A stretch of 64,000 nt of DNA from CAWINY01 sp963837635 (GTDB lineage: Bacteria; Acidobacteriota; Terriglobia; Terriglobales; Acidobacteriaceae): NCBI GenBank assembly GCA_963837635.1, contig CAWINY010000007.1:1116001-1180000 (forward strand), given 5' to 3'. Positions 25,176 to 33,133 of the stretch are shown here, one piece after another. Below the pieces are notes generated by a model. The model was given only the letters and a program-made list of their open reading frames with translations, was not told where the DNA came from and did no database searches. Each line of letters begins with the position of its first letter. Position 1 is the first letter of the stretch. A program made the translations under genes and the position numbers.

Positions 25176-25858
25176 GGTTTGTGCTCCAGTAACTGAACCA
25201 TTGTTCTGATACCTTGCACGTCGCTTGCCAGAATCTTTTGAAGCATACGGATGTTGCCACGGTTCGCGCACGTAACTACAAATCCATAAGTACATACAAT
25301 TCGCAAGTGTGGAAGTTGAATTCCAACAGTTACTACTCTTGAATCGCTGGAAACGCTAGATTGCGCTCGAATGGCGGCAGGTTAACCAGTCGCTCGGTCG
25401 GCAAGTCACGAGCGGCAATCGCAACTCAGCGACCCCGACCAGCGGGGGAATATCGTGAGCTTTAGAGTCCTGGTCCGATACGTGATGGTGCGGCTGGGTG
25501 ATGGTAGCTTGCTCTGGGGTGATTGTCTGGGGCTGTCTTGTTGCGTGGTTGCGGTGATGTGCTGCGCGGCTGATGGGTTATTTGTTTCGCGGCTGGGAGT
25601 AGTAACATTAAATTGCCGTTGGCTTGGCATGGCACCCGCACCTCTTCGCTCCAGGTGGTTCCTCTTCTTCTTCTAGGCGACCCACCACCCCTTTCTAATC
25701 CGAATCCCTGATTCCCCCGATGCGGCGGCTGGTATACAGATAGACCATCACTTTTCCAAAAATAGAAAATAAATTTGAAATAACCAATCAGAACTTCAGG
25801 GTCGGAAATCTTTTACTGAATAGAATCCGTCTGGCGACGTTAAAGCCAAAGGGGGAAT
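25176..25858. other. 683-base stretch without a settled gene
   Basis: It lies between a minus-strand operon and a plus-strand gene, so it should contain divergent promoters. Overlapping open frames on both strands near 25406-25676 have passable ribosome sites but low-complexity products. The plus strand around 25470-25600 is T/G-rich. No clear gene can be supported. Confidence 0.4.
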
Positions 25859-26467
25859 TTGTCTGTATCGAAACGAAAGCTGCTTAATCTGCCGAAATGC
25901 CCGCCCGAACTCCTAGCCCTAGATGCCAATGCCGCTGTCCTGTGGCCTAAACTCTTCAAACGCTCTGGCGCTACGGTTGATCCCGATAGCGAAAGCAATG
26001 GAGTCATCCGTGACAAGCGCGGAGCAATCCTTCTGGGAAACGTGTTTAGCAAGCAAGCTGACTCCCTAACTTCACGGTTGGAATTTCAGCGCGAACGGGA
26101 ATCTAGAAATAGCGGTAAACCTGATGAACTAGCCCGCGCCCGCATCTGGTTTCACGTTGCCGAAGCCTCGGCTCCAGGTGATTACCTCCCAGACTTGACC
26201 GCTAACAATCTTTACATCCTGAATCCGTGGATCGTGACTTCCTCCCTGAAGTTCAAGAATCCCGCGTTTGAAAGGATGAAAACTAAAGCCGAAACCGTGC
26301 AGCTCTGTGCGAATGACAGGTGCCACAAGGGGCCGTCTGGTGGGCGGGCGATTCTGACCGTAAAGGGCAAATATTGTTCCAATGCCTGCCGTAAGTCGAT
26401 GGGGCTTCGATTACCACCTCAGCGCACCAAACGGCGGAAGTCGAAAACGGCAGTTTTTGCGATCTGA
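25859..26467 (+). CDS. CGNR/zinc-finger-like hypothetical protein
   Basis: 202 residues from a TTG directly behind AAGGGGGAA; no ATG fits. About residues 75-140 are helical (LARARIWFHVAEAS). The C-terminal part holds CANDRCHKG... YCSNACRKSMGLR, the double Cys pair spacing of the CGNR-type zinc finger often found at the C-terminus of putative DNA-binding proteins. The tail is basic (PPQRTKRRKSKT). Likely nucleic-acid binding; no exact family assigned. Confidence 0.68.
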   Translation: MSVSKRKLLNLPKCPPELLALDANAAVLWPKLFKRSGATVDPDSESNGVIRDKRGAILLGNVFSKQADSLTSRLEFQRERESRNSGKPDELARARIWFHVAEASAPGDYLPDLTANNLYILNPWIVTSSLKFKNPAFERMKTKAETVQLCANDRCHKGPSGGRAILTVKGKYCSNACRKSMGLRLPPQRTKRRKSKTAVFAI

Positions 26468-26585
26468 CCCCCGCTAAAAACCTTCAATTGGCGTGGGGTT
26501 GGAGGGTGCTTATTTCGACATGTGCCCACGCCTACTCATATGTCCGAAAAAGCACCTTTTTGCCCGATTAGCCGAAAGGATTTTC

Positions 26586-26945
26586 ATGAGTGTCCCAATG
26601 TCCGAACTGCGCAAGTTTCTACAGAACAACCATGTGAACCATGTGAACCAATTCTCCCTGTGCGCCAGCCTGAACCGCGCCCTTCGTGCCGTACCCGAGC
26701 CTGCCAGGGACAGGATGCTGATCCAGCTATTGGAAAACTACCAGCCCGATCTTCCTATGGTCGAAAAGTCGAAGCCGCTTCCTCATCACGAGGGAACGAT
26801 GCTCCCCTACATCCCGCCACGAGAGCTGGTGTCGGAACCTGAAGAGGAAGATGCCGCCGATCAAGCCGATGGGTTCCATTCCGAGTCCGACCATGAACAG
26901 CACCAGAGCGATGAATGGGATGAACTTACAGCGGTGGGAGATTGA
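26586..26945 (+). CDS. hypothetical acidic protein
   Basis: 119 residues. The ATG at 26586 follows gccgaaaggatttt and was preferred to upstream starts. A short HVNHVNQF repeat lies near residue 16; the middle is helical and the C-terminal third is very acidic (EPEEEDAADQADGFHSESDH). It may be a DNA mimic or adaptor. No family was recognised. Confidence 0.6.
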   Translation: MSVPMSELRKFLQNNHVNHVNQFSLCASLNRALRAVPEPARDRMLIQLLENYQPDLPMVEKSKPLPHHEGTMLPYIPPRELVSEPEEEDAADQADGFHSESDHEQHQSDEWDELTAVGD

Positions 26946-26948
26946 GAA

Positions 26949-27137
26949 ATGAAACATGTGCTCAGTAAAATATCGACGTTAAAACAGACCGCCGTCTGTG
27001 ACAGGTGTGGCCCTGTAACAATCCATGCCGTACTTCATAAGAATTGCGCGGTGACGTGGCACCACGAACACCTGTGCGAAGCGCAGCAACCCGATCCCGA
27101 CCAGAAAGAAGAGGTAGCTGATGTCCAGCCTGCCTAA
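26949..27137 (+). CDS. small zinc-binding hypothetical protein
   Basis: 62 residues, 3 bases after the previous stop, with gggagattgagaa upstream. CDRCGPVTIHAVLHKNC and later HHEHLC give a plausible four-ligand zinc site. The C-terminus overlaps the next gene by 17 bases. Unknown role. Confidence 0.62.
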   Translation: MKHVLSKISTLKQTAVCDRCGPVTIHAVLHKNCAVTWHHEHLCEAQQPDPDQKEEVADVQPA

Positions 27138-27450
27138 AATCTCTTCGCTGATGTCGCGGGCGCGGTTGGCTCTCGAAGCTGAACTACGACTGGTCGAACC
27201 GCTTGTGACCGCCAACCCTGATGACCTGAAACTAATCAAGCGTCGTAACTGCCTGCTCCTGAAAATCGTCGGACTTCGCAGGGCGGCAGAGAAACAACGG
27301 TCGAAGGAAGCCAGCAATGAGAAATCAGCTCCGCGATGCTTCAAATGTGAAAAACCGCTAAAGCGCTGTAGCTGTCCTTTGTGCCCAGAATGCAACAAGC
27401 GGAGGAATAACAGCAACGACGGTTGCAATTGTAATTCGCTACTACGCTAA
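27121..27450 (+). CDS. Cys-rich hypothetical protein
   Basis: 109 residues, starting inside the previous gene behind AGAAGAGGTAGCTG. A helical N-terminal half (LMSRARLALEAELRLVEPLV) is followed by a Cys-rich tail: CFKCEKPLKRCSCPLCPEC, then CNCNS. Two zinc sites could form. It lies in a chain of overlapping small zinc-protein genes. No family was recognised. Confidence 0.65.
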   Translation: MSSLPKISSLMSRARLALEAELRLVEPLVTANPDDLKLIKRRNCLLLKIVGLRRAAEKQRSKEASNEKSAPRCFKCEKPLKRCSCPLCPECNKRRNNSNDGCNCNSLLR

Positions 27451-27691
27451 AGGAGAAACTACGAGACACAGACTAAGCGCAAATAACCCACGGTAGCAAA
27501 CCTGATCCTGACGGCGGCACTTGGTGCAGGCACCAGAGCGGGGAGGAAGCGGGGATTTCTCGCCACGTGGCGGAAAAGTCCCGCCACGATATCAAAACGG
27601 GGAAACCAACTGGTCGGCCACATGATCATGGCTCCGCTGCTTGCGTTGCCGAGTTCCTTACCAACGACCGAGTGTATAGCCAAGAAATCAA

Positions 27692-27740
27692 AACGGTATG
27701 AACAACAAACGGTATGAACAACAAACGGTATGAACAACAA
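27692..27740 (+). repeat. three tandem 16-bp repeats, each with an ATG
   Basis: The unit aacggtatgaacaaca repeats three times, placing ATG codons at 27698, 27714 and 27730. Because 16 is not a multiple of 3, they open three different frames; only the last leads into a long gene. Copy-number change would move start codons relative to the leader. Confidence 0.75.
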
Positions 27741-28371
27741 AATAGAACAACTCAAAACCAAAATAGCCAAGTTAACGAGTGAACAGAGTCAGTACCTCAA
27801 CTCAATGCTCTTGATGCAGCGACCGATGGGCTGGGTAATTGAGTACGACCCATACTACTTACAACTGTCCAAAGCCATTTCGCACGCTACCAAGGAACTT
27901 GCCGTCCTGCAACAGCGGGCGCAGCTTGAGAGCTTGAGTATTGACGAATTGATCCAGAAGATCACTGTGCTGAGCGACCGTATCTTGGATGCAGACCTAT
28001 TCACCGCACGCCATTTAGAGAGCACCGAAGCACGGCGAATCCGAGCGGCATTACAACCAGAACTTAGAGTCTTGCACGCAAGATTATCGGAGTTGGACCC
28101 TGATAAGGCTCAAGAGCTTGTTGGAGAACATGCATCCGTGCTCTTCCAGCCCTCTGGAGTTCCCACTATGGCTGATGTCGAGCGCAGTGCAGACCCGCAA
28201 AGCCCTGATTTCCAGCGACCCGATAACCGTAATCCACGCCTCGACCTGGACGTGCATAGTCCAGAGTTCTTTAACGATTACTGTTGGCATCGCAGAATGA
28301 ACAGTCGCCAGCGGGAAGACTCATCCTCCGCTGGTTGTAACGGTACGAATTTCGGAAATGACGGAATCTAG
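27730..28371 (+). CDS. hypothetical coiled-coil protein
   Basis: 213 residues. The N-terminal helix (MNNKIEQLKTKIAKLTSEQ) and a second long helix (about 50-125) suggest a coiled coil. The C-terminal part is polar with HSPEFFNDYCWHRRMNSR. The start is the third of three repeated ATGs and there is no clear ribosome site, so initiation is unusual. It overlaps the next gene by 14 bases. Confidence 0.62.
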   Translation: MNNKIEQLKTKIAKLTSEQSQYLNSMLLMQRPMGWVIEYDPYYLQLSKAISHATKELAVLQQRAQLESLSIDELIQKITVLSDRILDADLFTARHLESTEARRIRAALQPELRVLHARLSELDPDKAQELVGEHASVLFQPSGVPTMADVERSADPQSPDFQRPDNRNPRLDLDVHSPEFFNDYCWHRRMNSRQREDSSSAGCNGTNFGNDGI

Positions 28372-28726
28372 GAGTAGCGTGAACGACATCGAGACAATCA
28401 TTCAACTATTGCAGAAAATTGAGGTGACAGCTAATAACTTTGGCTGTCTTGGTGGGCCTGTTGACCCTATTAGCCAGCTCATGCGCCAGAATCTCCAAGG
28501 CATGATGCTTGAAATCGGCAATGCCGTTTTCGAATTGTGGGTTGCCACTCCAGAACATCAGCGCAAGCAATTACTGGAATCCCTGATCGTTAATCAGCAA
28601 CGCAAGCTGGACGAACTAATCGCTCAACTGGACGCGATTGACCGCAAGCTCCAGGCTGTATCAGCTCAAGCGGCGGGTGTGGTGAAAACCTGTGCCGAGC
28701 TACAAGCTGAAATCAAAAAGGTTTAA
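28358..28726 (+). CDS. hypothetical helical protein
   Basis: 122 residues, starting in the end of the preceding gene. Almost wholly helical, with heptad-like LLESLIVNQQRKLDELIAQL and LDAIDRKLQAVSAQAAG. One GCLGG segment may be a turn. Likely a coiled-coil partner of the neighbouring protein. Confidence 0.62.
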   Translation: MTESRSSVNDIETIIQLLQKIEVTANNFGCLGGPVDPISQLMRQNLQGMMLEIGNAVFELWVATPEHQRKQLLESLIVNQQRKLDELIAQLDAIDRKLQAVSAQAAGVVKTCAELQAEIKKV

Positions 28727-28752
28727 CTAATTTTCAAAATACAAGGAGTTTG

Positions 28753-29091
28753 ATGATTACAATGTTTACCGCCAGCCGCACGGTTGGCAATGCAACCCAC
28801 ACATGCTTTGGCGACACGCAAGCAGCCGCAGAAGAGTCCTTGAAGGACGCCATGCAACGTGACATGTTAATTGAAGCCGCCGAACCGAGGAAGGTACGGA
28901 TACGAGCTGTGACTGATTATCGTCCCACCAGCTATGAATCTGGTCGGAGTGTCGCGGTCGAACCCACGTGTAAATACTGTCACGGAGCGCATGAGATTTC
29001 CTCTTGCCCCGCTCTGAAACGCAAGAATGAAATGAAATGCTTCCGCTGTGGCGGCCCGCATCTTGCACGGAACTGCGACCAAGCCGCCTAA
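28753..29091 (+). CDS. tandem zinc-knuckle (CCHC) protein
   Basis: 112 residues from the ATG at 28753 behind acaaggagttt. The C-terminus carries two knuckles in a row: CKYCHGAHEISSC (about 73-85) and CFRCGGPHLARNC (about 96-108), both C-x2-C-x3-H-x4-C. This closely resembles retroviral nucleocapsid zinc knuckles, which bind single-stranded nucleic acid, and is uncommon in bacteria. The N-terminal half has a small beta-alpha-alpha pattern (TASRTVGNATHTCFGDTQ). A role in binding the element nucleic acid is inferred. Confidence 0.72.
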   Translation: MITMFTASRTVGNATHTCFGDTQAAAEESLKDAMQRDMLIEAAEPRKVRIRAVTDYRPTSYESGRSVAVEPTCKYCHGAHEISSCPALKRKNEMKCFRCGGPHLARNCDQAA

Positions 29092-29103
29092 AATCAATTC
29101 AAG

Positions 29104-29439
29104 TCACAGCAGCTTGTTGTAGGCATCAGCCTCCCACAAACGCCTAACTTCCGCTTGAAAACGTTCCCCTTCTGGCGCATCTGGATCACCATTTTCGCGA
29201 AGCAACTTGGCGTGAATCAGTTCATGCAGAATCAAGAGTGAACATAATTTGTGGAACGTCGCTACGGACTGGTTTATCTGGATTACCCGACGATCTGGGA
29301 GAAAACACGCTGCATTCCCACCGAGCGCAACGATCTCTATACCCGCAAGCGGCGGCAGGTTTGAGAAATACTTTTCAAGCGTCCTGAGCTGTGAATTGAG
29401 TATCGTCTCGTTTACCTCATTCAGAATATCGTCAAACAT
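29104..29439 (-). CDS. HExxH metalloprotease-like protein (short SprT-like)
   Basis: 111 residues from the ATG at 29439. The motif HELIH at 72-76 sits in LLILHELIHAKLL. The SprT-type continuation HGxxF is replaced by EGERFQAEVRRLWEADAY, so the third ligand might be Glu (a gluzincin-like set) or the protein might be inactive. No ribosome site is visible upstream, leaving the start uncertain; the frame is open for another 105 codons. Convergent with the zinc-knuckle gene. Confidence 0.6.
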   Translation of the reverse strand: MFDDILNEVNETILNSQLRTLEKYFSNLPPLAGIEIVALGGNAACFLPDRRVIQINQSVATFHKLCSLLILHELIHAKLLRENGDPDAPEGERFQAEVRRLWEADAYNKLL

Positions 29440-29453
29440 AAAGGAGATGTTAA

Positions 29454-29774
29454 TTGTTTTGTCTTGAACACGCTGAACGAATAACACAATCGCGAGCCGC
29501 GTTGGGATTGATGAAGGCCAAACTGCGGCTTGAATTTGTCGGGATTGATCCCTTGGATGATCGGCTCTGCCCATGCTTGTGCCAACAATCACGTTGTCCG
29601 ATATGCGTGTTTGCTGCCGAACTCCACACCAAAAGAGATTCGGATGGGAGATTCTTGATGAGCATCGTTGGAAATCAGGATGAGCCTCATCTGATCCTTG
29701 ATGCTCCCCGCCATTATTCGGAGATGCCCCCGGTAAATCGGTCAGGGGAGCCAAACAACCTTATAGCGCTATAA
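29454..29774 (+). CDS. hypothetical Cys-containing protein at element right end
   Basis: 106 residues from a TTG seven bases after AAAGGAG. It contains CPCLCQQSRCPIC at about 43-55, a possible zinc site. The stop lies in a 14-bp perfect palindrome, 16 bases before the right arm repeat. No family was recognised. Confidence 0.5.
   Translation: MFCLEHAERITQSRAALGLMKAKLRLEFVGIDPLDDRLCPCLCQQSRCPICVFAAELHTKRDSDGRFLMSIVGNQDEPHLILDAPRHYSEMPPVNRSGEPNNLIAL
29761..29774. promoter_or_regulatory. 14-bp perfect palindrome near right end
   Basis: ttatagcgctataa is a perfect palindrome that includes the last codons of the preceding gene and lies just inside the right arm site. Possible operator or accessory-protein site for excision. 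Confidence 0.4.
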
Positions 29775-29789
29775 CAGCAGCAACATTCT

Positions 29790-29810
29790 TTGGCATAAAT
29801 TTGGCATACT
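29790..29810 (+). repeat. arm-type integrase site, right
   Basis: TTGGCATA-aa-T and TTGGCATACT; 19 of 21 positions match 12383-12403. It lies about 74 bases inside attR. Confidence 0.7.
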
Positions 29811-29847
29811 GGGGCTTGATTTCGTTGGAAGTTTGGAAAGTATAGAA

Positions 29848-32142
29848 TCATGGAATGAATAACTTACAGATTCCACATACCCGCGAGAAGTGATAGCCAT
29901 AGTAGTAGTAATGATCGGGAGAGTTCAGATCAACGCAGTTCACGAGCACACCGAGAAGGTTGGCATGGGCGCGCGCGAGCACCTCGCGCGCCCGTAACAA
30001 GGCTTGCTGGGTCGTCTGTCCGGACCTTGCCACCAGAAGCACGGCGTCCGCATGGGCTGACAGAATTACCGCGTCGGTGACCGACAGAACCGCTGGCGAA
30101 TCGATCACGATGTAATCGAAGTGCCGGCGCGATTCGGCGATCAAGAGCCGCATGCCCGGGGAGGCCAACAGTTCCGCGGGGTGGTCAGGGAGGGTGCCGC
30201 ATGGAAGAATGGAGAGACTGGGCACACAGGGATACTGAATCAGATCCGGCTTGAGTGCCTCATCGCTCGCCAGCAGTTGGGCTAGATCCGTACTACTCCC
30301 AAGCTCTAAACGCCGATGCAAAGTCGGCCGGCGAAGGTCAGCATCGATGAGCAGTACCTTGGCCCGCAACTGAGCCAGGGTGATCGCTACGTTCAGGCTG
30401 GTGGTGCTCTTCCCTTCCTGCGGCAAGGCACTGGTGACCAGCAGTACCTTGGGAGGCTGGTATCCATTCGACATCAACAACGAAGTACGCAAACCGCGAA
30501 AGGCTTCCGCCAGCAGAGGCGACTCGAGAACATTGCACTGTTTCTCTCCGGAAAAAGCGCGACTCGGCAAGATGGTGGGGATCCCGCTTAAAAAGCGTCT
30601 CGAGCCTGCGACCGCCAGTTCAGGGATGATGGCGACCGGAGTCAGCGCGGAGATCGTGCCGATCTGTTCCGGAGTGCGAATGGTATCGTCGAACCCTTCA
30701 CGAAGGAAGGCGAGTGCGATTCCGCCGAGCAGTCCGAGGCCGAAGCCGAGCCCCAGGTTCAAGGGATAGTTCGGCAGCGCCGGCTTCGCCGTGGTGCGCG
30801 CCGGATCGATTACCACCACATTGCTGGATCGCAATCCGGCGAGAATGCCGCCCTCTTTCAGCTTCTTGAGCAAGTCGTCGTAGAGCTGCCGGCTGGATTC
30901 GACCTCACGCTTTAAGATGGTGTACTGAATCGCACTATCGTTCAGTTGGTTGGCTTTGCTCTTCTGGTCGTCGAAGGAGGCGCGAAGCATGGTTTCGGCA
31001 CTTCTGGCGGCCACGTAATCATTCTCGGCGCGGGCCGCGAGCTTGTCGGTCTCCGCGTGAATGGCCGCGTCCATCTCCTTCAACTGGCTGCGCATTTGCA
31101 CCAGCTTGGGATAGTTTGGACCATACTTGCTGCCGGCCTGGGCGTACTGCATCCTGAGCTCGGTTTCCTGAGAGCGCAAGCTTTGGACCAGGGCGAGAGA
31201 ATTAGGGTTCATCCCACCGGGGCCACCAATCAAGTTGCTCGTGGCCAGGCTCGAGATCAGTTCCGCACTTCCGCTCTTGGCAATCTGGGATACAGCCTGT
31301 TTCAGAATTCGGTTGGCTTCCGCCGCCGTGAGTTGCTTATTCAACTCCTCCAGTTTGGCCATGACGACATTATGGGTCTCGTCCGTGCCCAGAATTCCCG
31401 CTTGCTTTTGGAGTTGGTTCAGGCGCTGTTGCGATTGTTCGACCTGGGACTTCAACTCGTCGAGTTGTTTGGCAAGCCACTCGGAAGCCTGTGCCGTGGC
31501 ACTGTACCGGATTTTGAAGTACTGTTCCAGGTAGTCGCTTACCAGTGTGTTGACTACATCGGCCGCCACCTGCGGGTCGGGACTGAGGAAGCGCACTTCG
31601 ATCATGCGGGTCCCGGGCACAGGCTTTACCGTCAGGTTCCTTTCGAATACCTTCTGAATCTGGGCTCGGCGCAGGGGCGCCTGATCCAGCGGAAGACGGT
31701 ACTCAGCATTGACCTGAGCCACGTCGAACCAGCCGGCTTTCACGCGGAATTCCTTGCGCGCTTCCAGGCCCAATTGTTCGGCGGCCTGCAAGGCAAGCGA
31801 CTGGCTCTGTAACACGTCCGCCTGAGTCCGCTGATTGAGGTTGTAGTCAAAACTGTCGGCAGCGCCACTCCCCGGTCCCTCTAGTTCGTCCAGGCCGAGC
31901 CGGTCTGAGTTTTCCTTATTCACCTCGATCAAGGAGGCGGCCTCGTACTTGGGCGTCATCAGCAGCGGCACCGCGATGGCCAGGGAAACCATTGCGAGCA
32001 GGGTGAACAGCACGGCACGCCTGCGAATCAACAGGACTCGCCAGAGCTGCTGCAATGAAAAGTCAGCGCCCGAGCCGCGAGGCAGCGCGGAAGCATCTGC
32101 GGGCGGCTCGGGTTTGCTTGCTAGCAGAGGTGCCGAAGCCAT
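29848..32142 (-). CDS. Wzz-Wzc fusion: polysaccharide chain-length regulator and tyrosine autokinase
   Basis: 764 residues. N-terminal membrane segment (about 42-65), Wzz domain, a periplasmic coiled coil (about 200-400), second membrane segment near 455-475, then a BY-kinase domain: Walker A SALPQEGKSTTS (about 568-580), Walker A-prime LLIDADLRRP (about 600) and Walker B YIVIDSPAVLS (about 680). Such proteins control export and chain length with Wza. The tail DHYYYYGYHFSRVCGICKLFIP is chimeric: after YGY the sequence belongs to the integrated element. The original tail, left at 12270-12323, had four more tyrosines. ATG at 32142 with GGAG six bases upstream. Confidence 0.93.
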   Translation of the reverse strand: MASAPLLASKPEPPADASALPRGSGADFSLQQLWRVLLIRRRAVLFTLLAMVSLAIAVPLLMTPKYEAASLIEVNKENSDRLGLDELEGPGSGAADSFDYNLNQRTQADVLQSQSLALQAAEQLGLEARKEFRVKAGWFDVAQVNAEYRLPLDQAPLRRAQIQKVFERNLTVKPVPGTRMIEVRFLSPDPQVAADVVNTLVSDYLEQYFKIRYSATAQASEWLAKQLDELKSQVEQSQQRLNQLQKQAGILGTDETHNVVMAKLEELNKQLTAAEANRILKQAVSQIAKSGSAELISSLATSNLIGGPGGMNPNSLALVQSLRSQETELRMQYAQAGSKYGPNYPKLVQMRSQLKEMDAAIHAETDKLAARAENDYVAARSAETMLRASFDDQKSKANQLNDSAIQYTILKREVESSRQLYDDLLKKLKEGGILAGLRSSNVVVIDPARTTAKPALPNYPLNLGLGFGLGLLGGIALAFLREGFDDTIRTPEQIGTISALTPVAIIPELAVAGSRRFLSGIPTILPSRAFSGEKQCNVLESPLLAEAFRGLRTSLLMSNGYQPPKVLLVTSALPQEGKSTTSLNVAITLAQLRAKVLLIDADLRRPTLHRRLELGSSTDLAQLLASDEALKPDLIQYPCVPSLSILPCGTLPDHPAELLASPGMRLLIAESRRHFDYIVIDSPAVLSVTDAVILSAHADAVLLVARSGQTTQQALLRAREVLARAHANLLGVLVNCVDLNSPDHYYYYGYHFSRVCGICKLFIP
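29884..29902 (-). repeat. attR: right attachment site within the kinase gene
   Basis: Plus-strand cgagaagtgatagccatag differs from attL at three positions, all on the element-distal side of the shared 10-bp core (29893-29902). On the minus strand it encodes YGYHFS of the kinase tail. Confidence 0.85.
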
Positions 32143-32243
32143 GGTAACTCCCTATTGGAGTAGCAGGTCCTGGGTATCAGGTATTAGGTGTCAGCTCTCA
32201 GGGAATAGCTGAAGCGTGCTAAGTACGTCTTTGTGCCTTCGCC

Positions 32244-33068
32244 TTACCCTTCACCTGTAACCTGATGCCTTTTACCTGATACCCTGATCGAAAGTATTCC
32301 TAGATAGCGAAACATGAGAAAGAACCGCAGGGTGCGCCGGAAGCGCTCGCGGGGTTTTTGGATGAGACGCCAGAGCCACTCAAAGCCCGCATGCTGCACC
32401 ATCCGCGGGGCACGCTTTTCGCGTCCCGCGACATAATCGAGACTTCCCCCCACCGCCATCGCCCAGCGCACACCGAGGCTTTGCAGGAAGTCGTGGTGAT
32501 CGGCGATCCAGAATTCCTGTTTAGGTGCTCCGAAAGCCACAAAGAGGATGTCCGGCTTGAAGGCGGCGACCCGCGTGCCTATCTCGCGGTCGATTGCAGT
32601 GGGAAAGGGATATTTCGCGAACGGAGGGGATATGCCGTCGATCTCAACCCGGTATCGGTTGCGCAATACTTCGCAGGCTCTTTGGTTGACTTTCGGCCTT
32701 GCGCCGAGCAGGAAGACGCGCGCACCCGAGCGGCCCGCCCAGGCGCACAAATCGTGAAGAAAGTCGGATCCGGAAATCTTCTCGATACTTGCTTTCGGCT
32801 TGGTGAAGCGCGCAAGCAGGTAAGGAAGTTGGCCATCAAAGGTTGAATAGCTGTCGCAAAGCAGCTTGGCAAACCGGGGATCTCGATTGGCTAAGACGAT
32901 CAACTCGGCGTTGACTGTGGTGATCACCTTGAGGTGATCCGTAGTCTCCAGAAGCAGGGCACGCGTCAATCCACGGAACTCTATGCCGGCAAACTCGACG
33001 ACGTGTGCAGCCGGGAGTTCTTTCAGGTGGATCAACCCCGGAAGGCGCGTTACGAGACCAGTGTGCAT
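32244..33068 (-). CDS. WecG/TagA/CpsF-family glycosyltransferase
   Basis: 274 residues. GT26 enzymes add N-acetylmannosamine(uronic acid) or related sugars to undecaprenyl-linked sugar at the inner membrane. Family marks are TVNAELIVLANRDPRFAKLL (about 50-70), STFDGQLPYLLAR, GSDFLHDLCAWAGRSGARVFLLGA, then VAFGAPKQEFWIADH (about 178-192) and AMAVGGSLDYVAGREKRAPR with the WLWRLIQKPRERFRR C-terminus. The donor sugar cannot be predicted. It is adjacent to the kinase gene, with a short repeat-containing gap (32143-32243). Confidence 0.9.
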   Translation of the reverse strand: MHTGLVTRLPGLIHLKELPAAHVVEFAGIEFRGLTRALLLETTDHLKVITTVNAELIVLANRDPRFAKLLCDSYSTFDGQLPYLLARFTKPKASIEKISGSDFLHDLCAWAGRSGARVFLLGARPKVNQRACEVLRNRYRVEIDGISPPFAKYPFPTAIDREIGTRVAAFKPDILFVAFGAPKQEFWIADHHDFLQSLGVRWAMAVGGSLDYVAGREKRAPRMVQHAGFEWLWRLIQKPRERFRRTLRFFLMFRYLGILSIRVSGKRHQVTGEG

Positions 33069-33133
33069 TCTGAAAGACCAGATATCAGCGGAGTCGGGGC
33101 ATAGTTGCGAGCCGCTAGCGACTAAGGCGCCGG

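Larger units (their letters stand above)
12325..29883. mobile_element. 17.6-kb integrative element inserted in a tyrosine-kinase gene
   Basis: The element is bounded by the attL and attR duplications. It carries a tyrosine integrase next to attL and 21-bp arm-type repeats near each end (12383-12403, 29790-29810). By eye it has lower GC than the flanks. It encodes about 28 mostly small proteins: HTH, zinc-finger, Mom-like, RHH-like, RepA-like, SprT-like, a second recombinase and zinc knuckle. No virion, portal, terminase, relaxase or type IV secretion gene was recognised. It could be a phage satellite, a degraded prophage, or an uncharacterised integrative element that replicates through the RepA-like protein. 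It contains its own passenger, an internally deleted IS at 20703-21914. Confidence 0.85.

Noticed and set aside
25406..25676. Opposed open frames (minus 74 codons, plus 73 codons)
   Set aside because: Both give low-complexity products, and each is the shadow of the other; neither could be supported, so the stretch is reported as unsettled.
27451..27729. Open frame without ATG ending at the tandem repeats
   Set aside because: A frame stays open from about 27476 but only a late GTG is available and no ribosome site matches; composition is inconclusive.
12325..29883. tRNA or tmRNA attachment site for the element
   Set aside because: No cloverleaf sequence was found at either end; the target is the kinase 3' coding end instead.
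12325..29883. Standard prophage
   Set aside because: No terminase, portal, capsid, tail or lysis gene could be recognised among the open frames.
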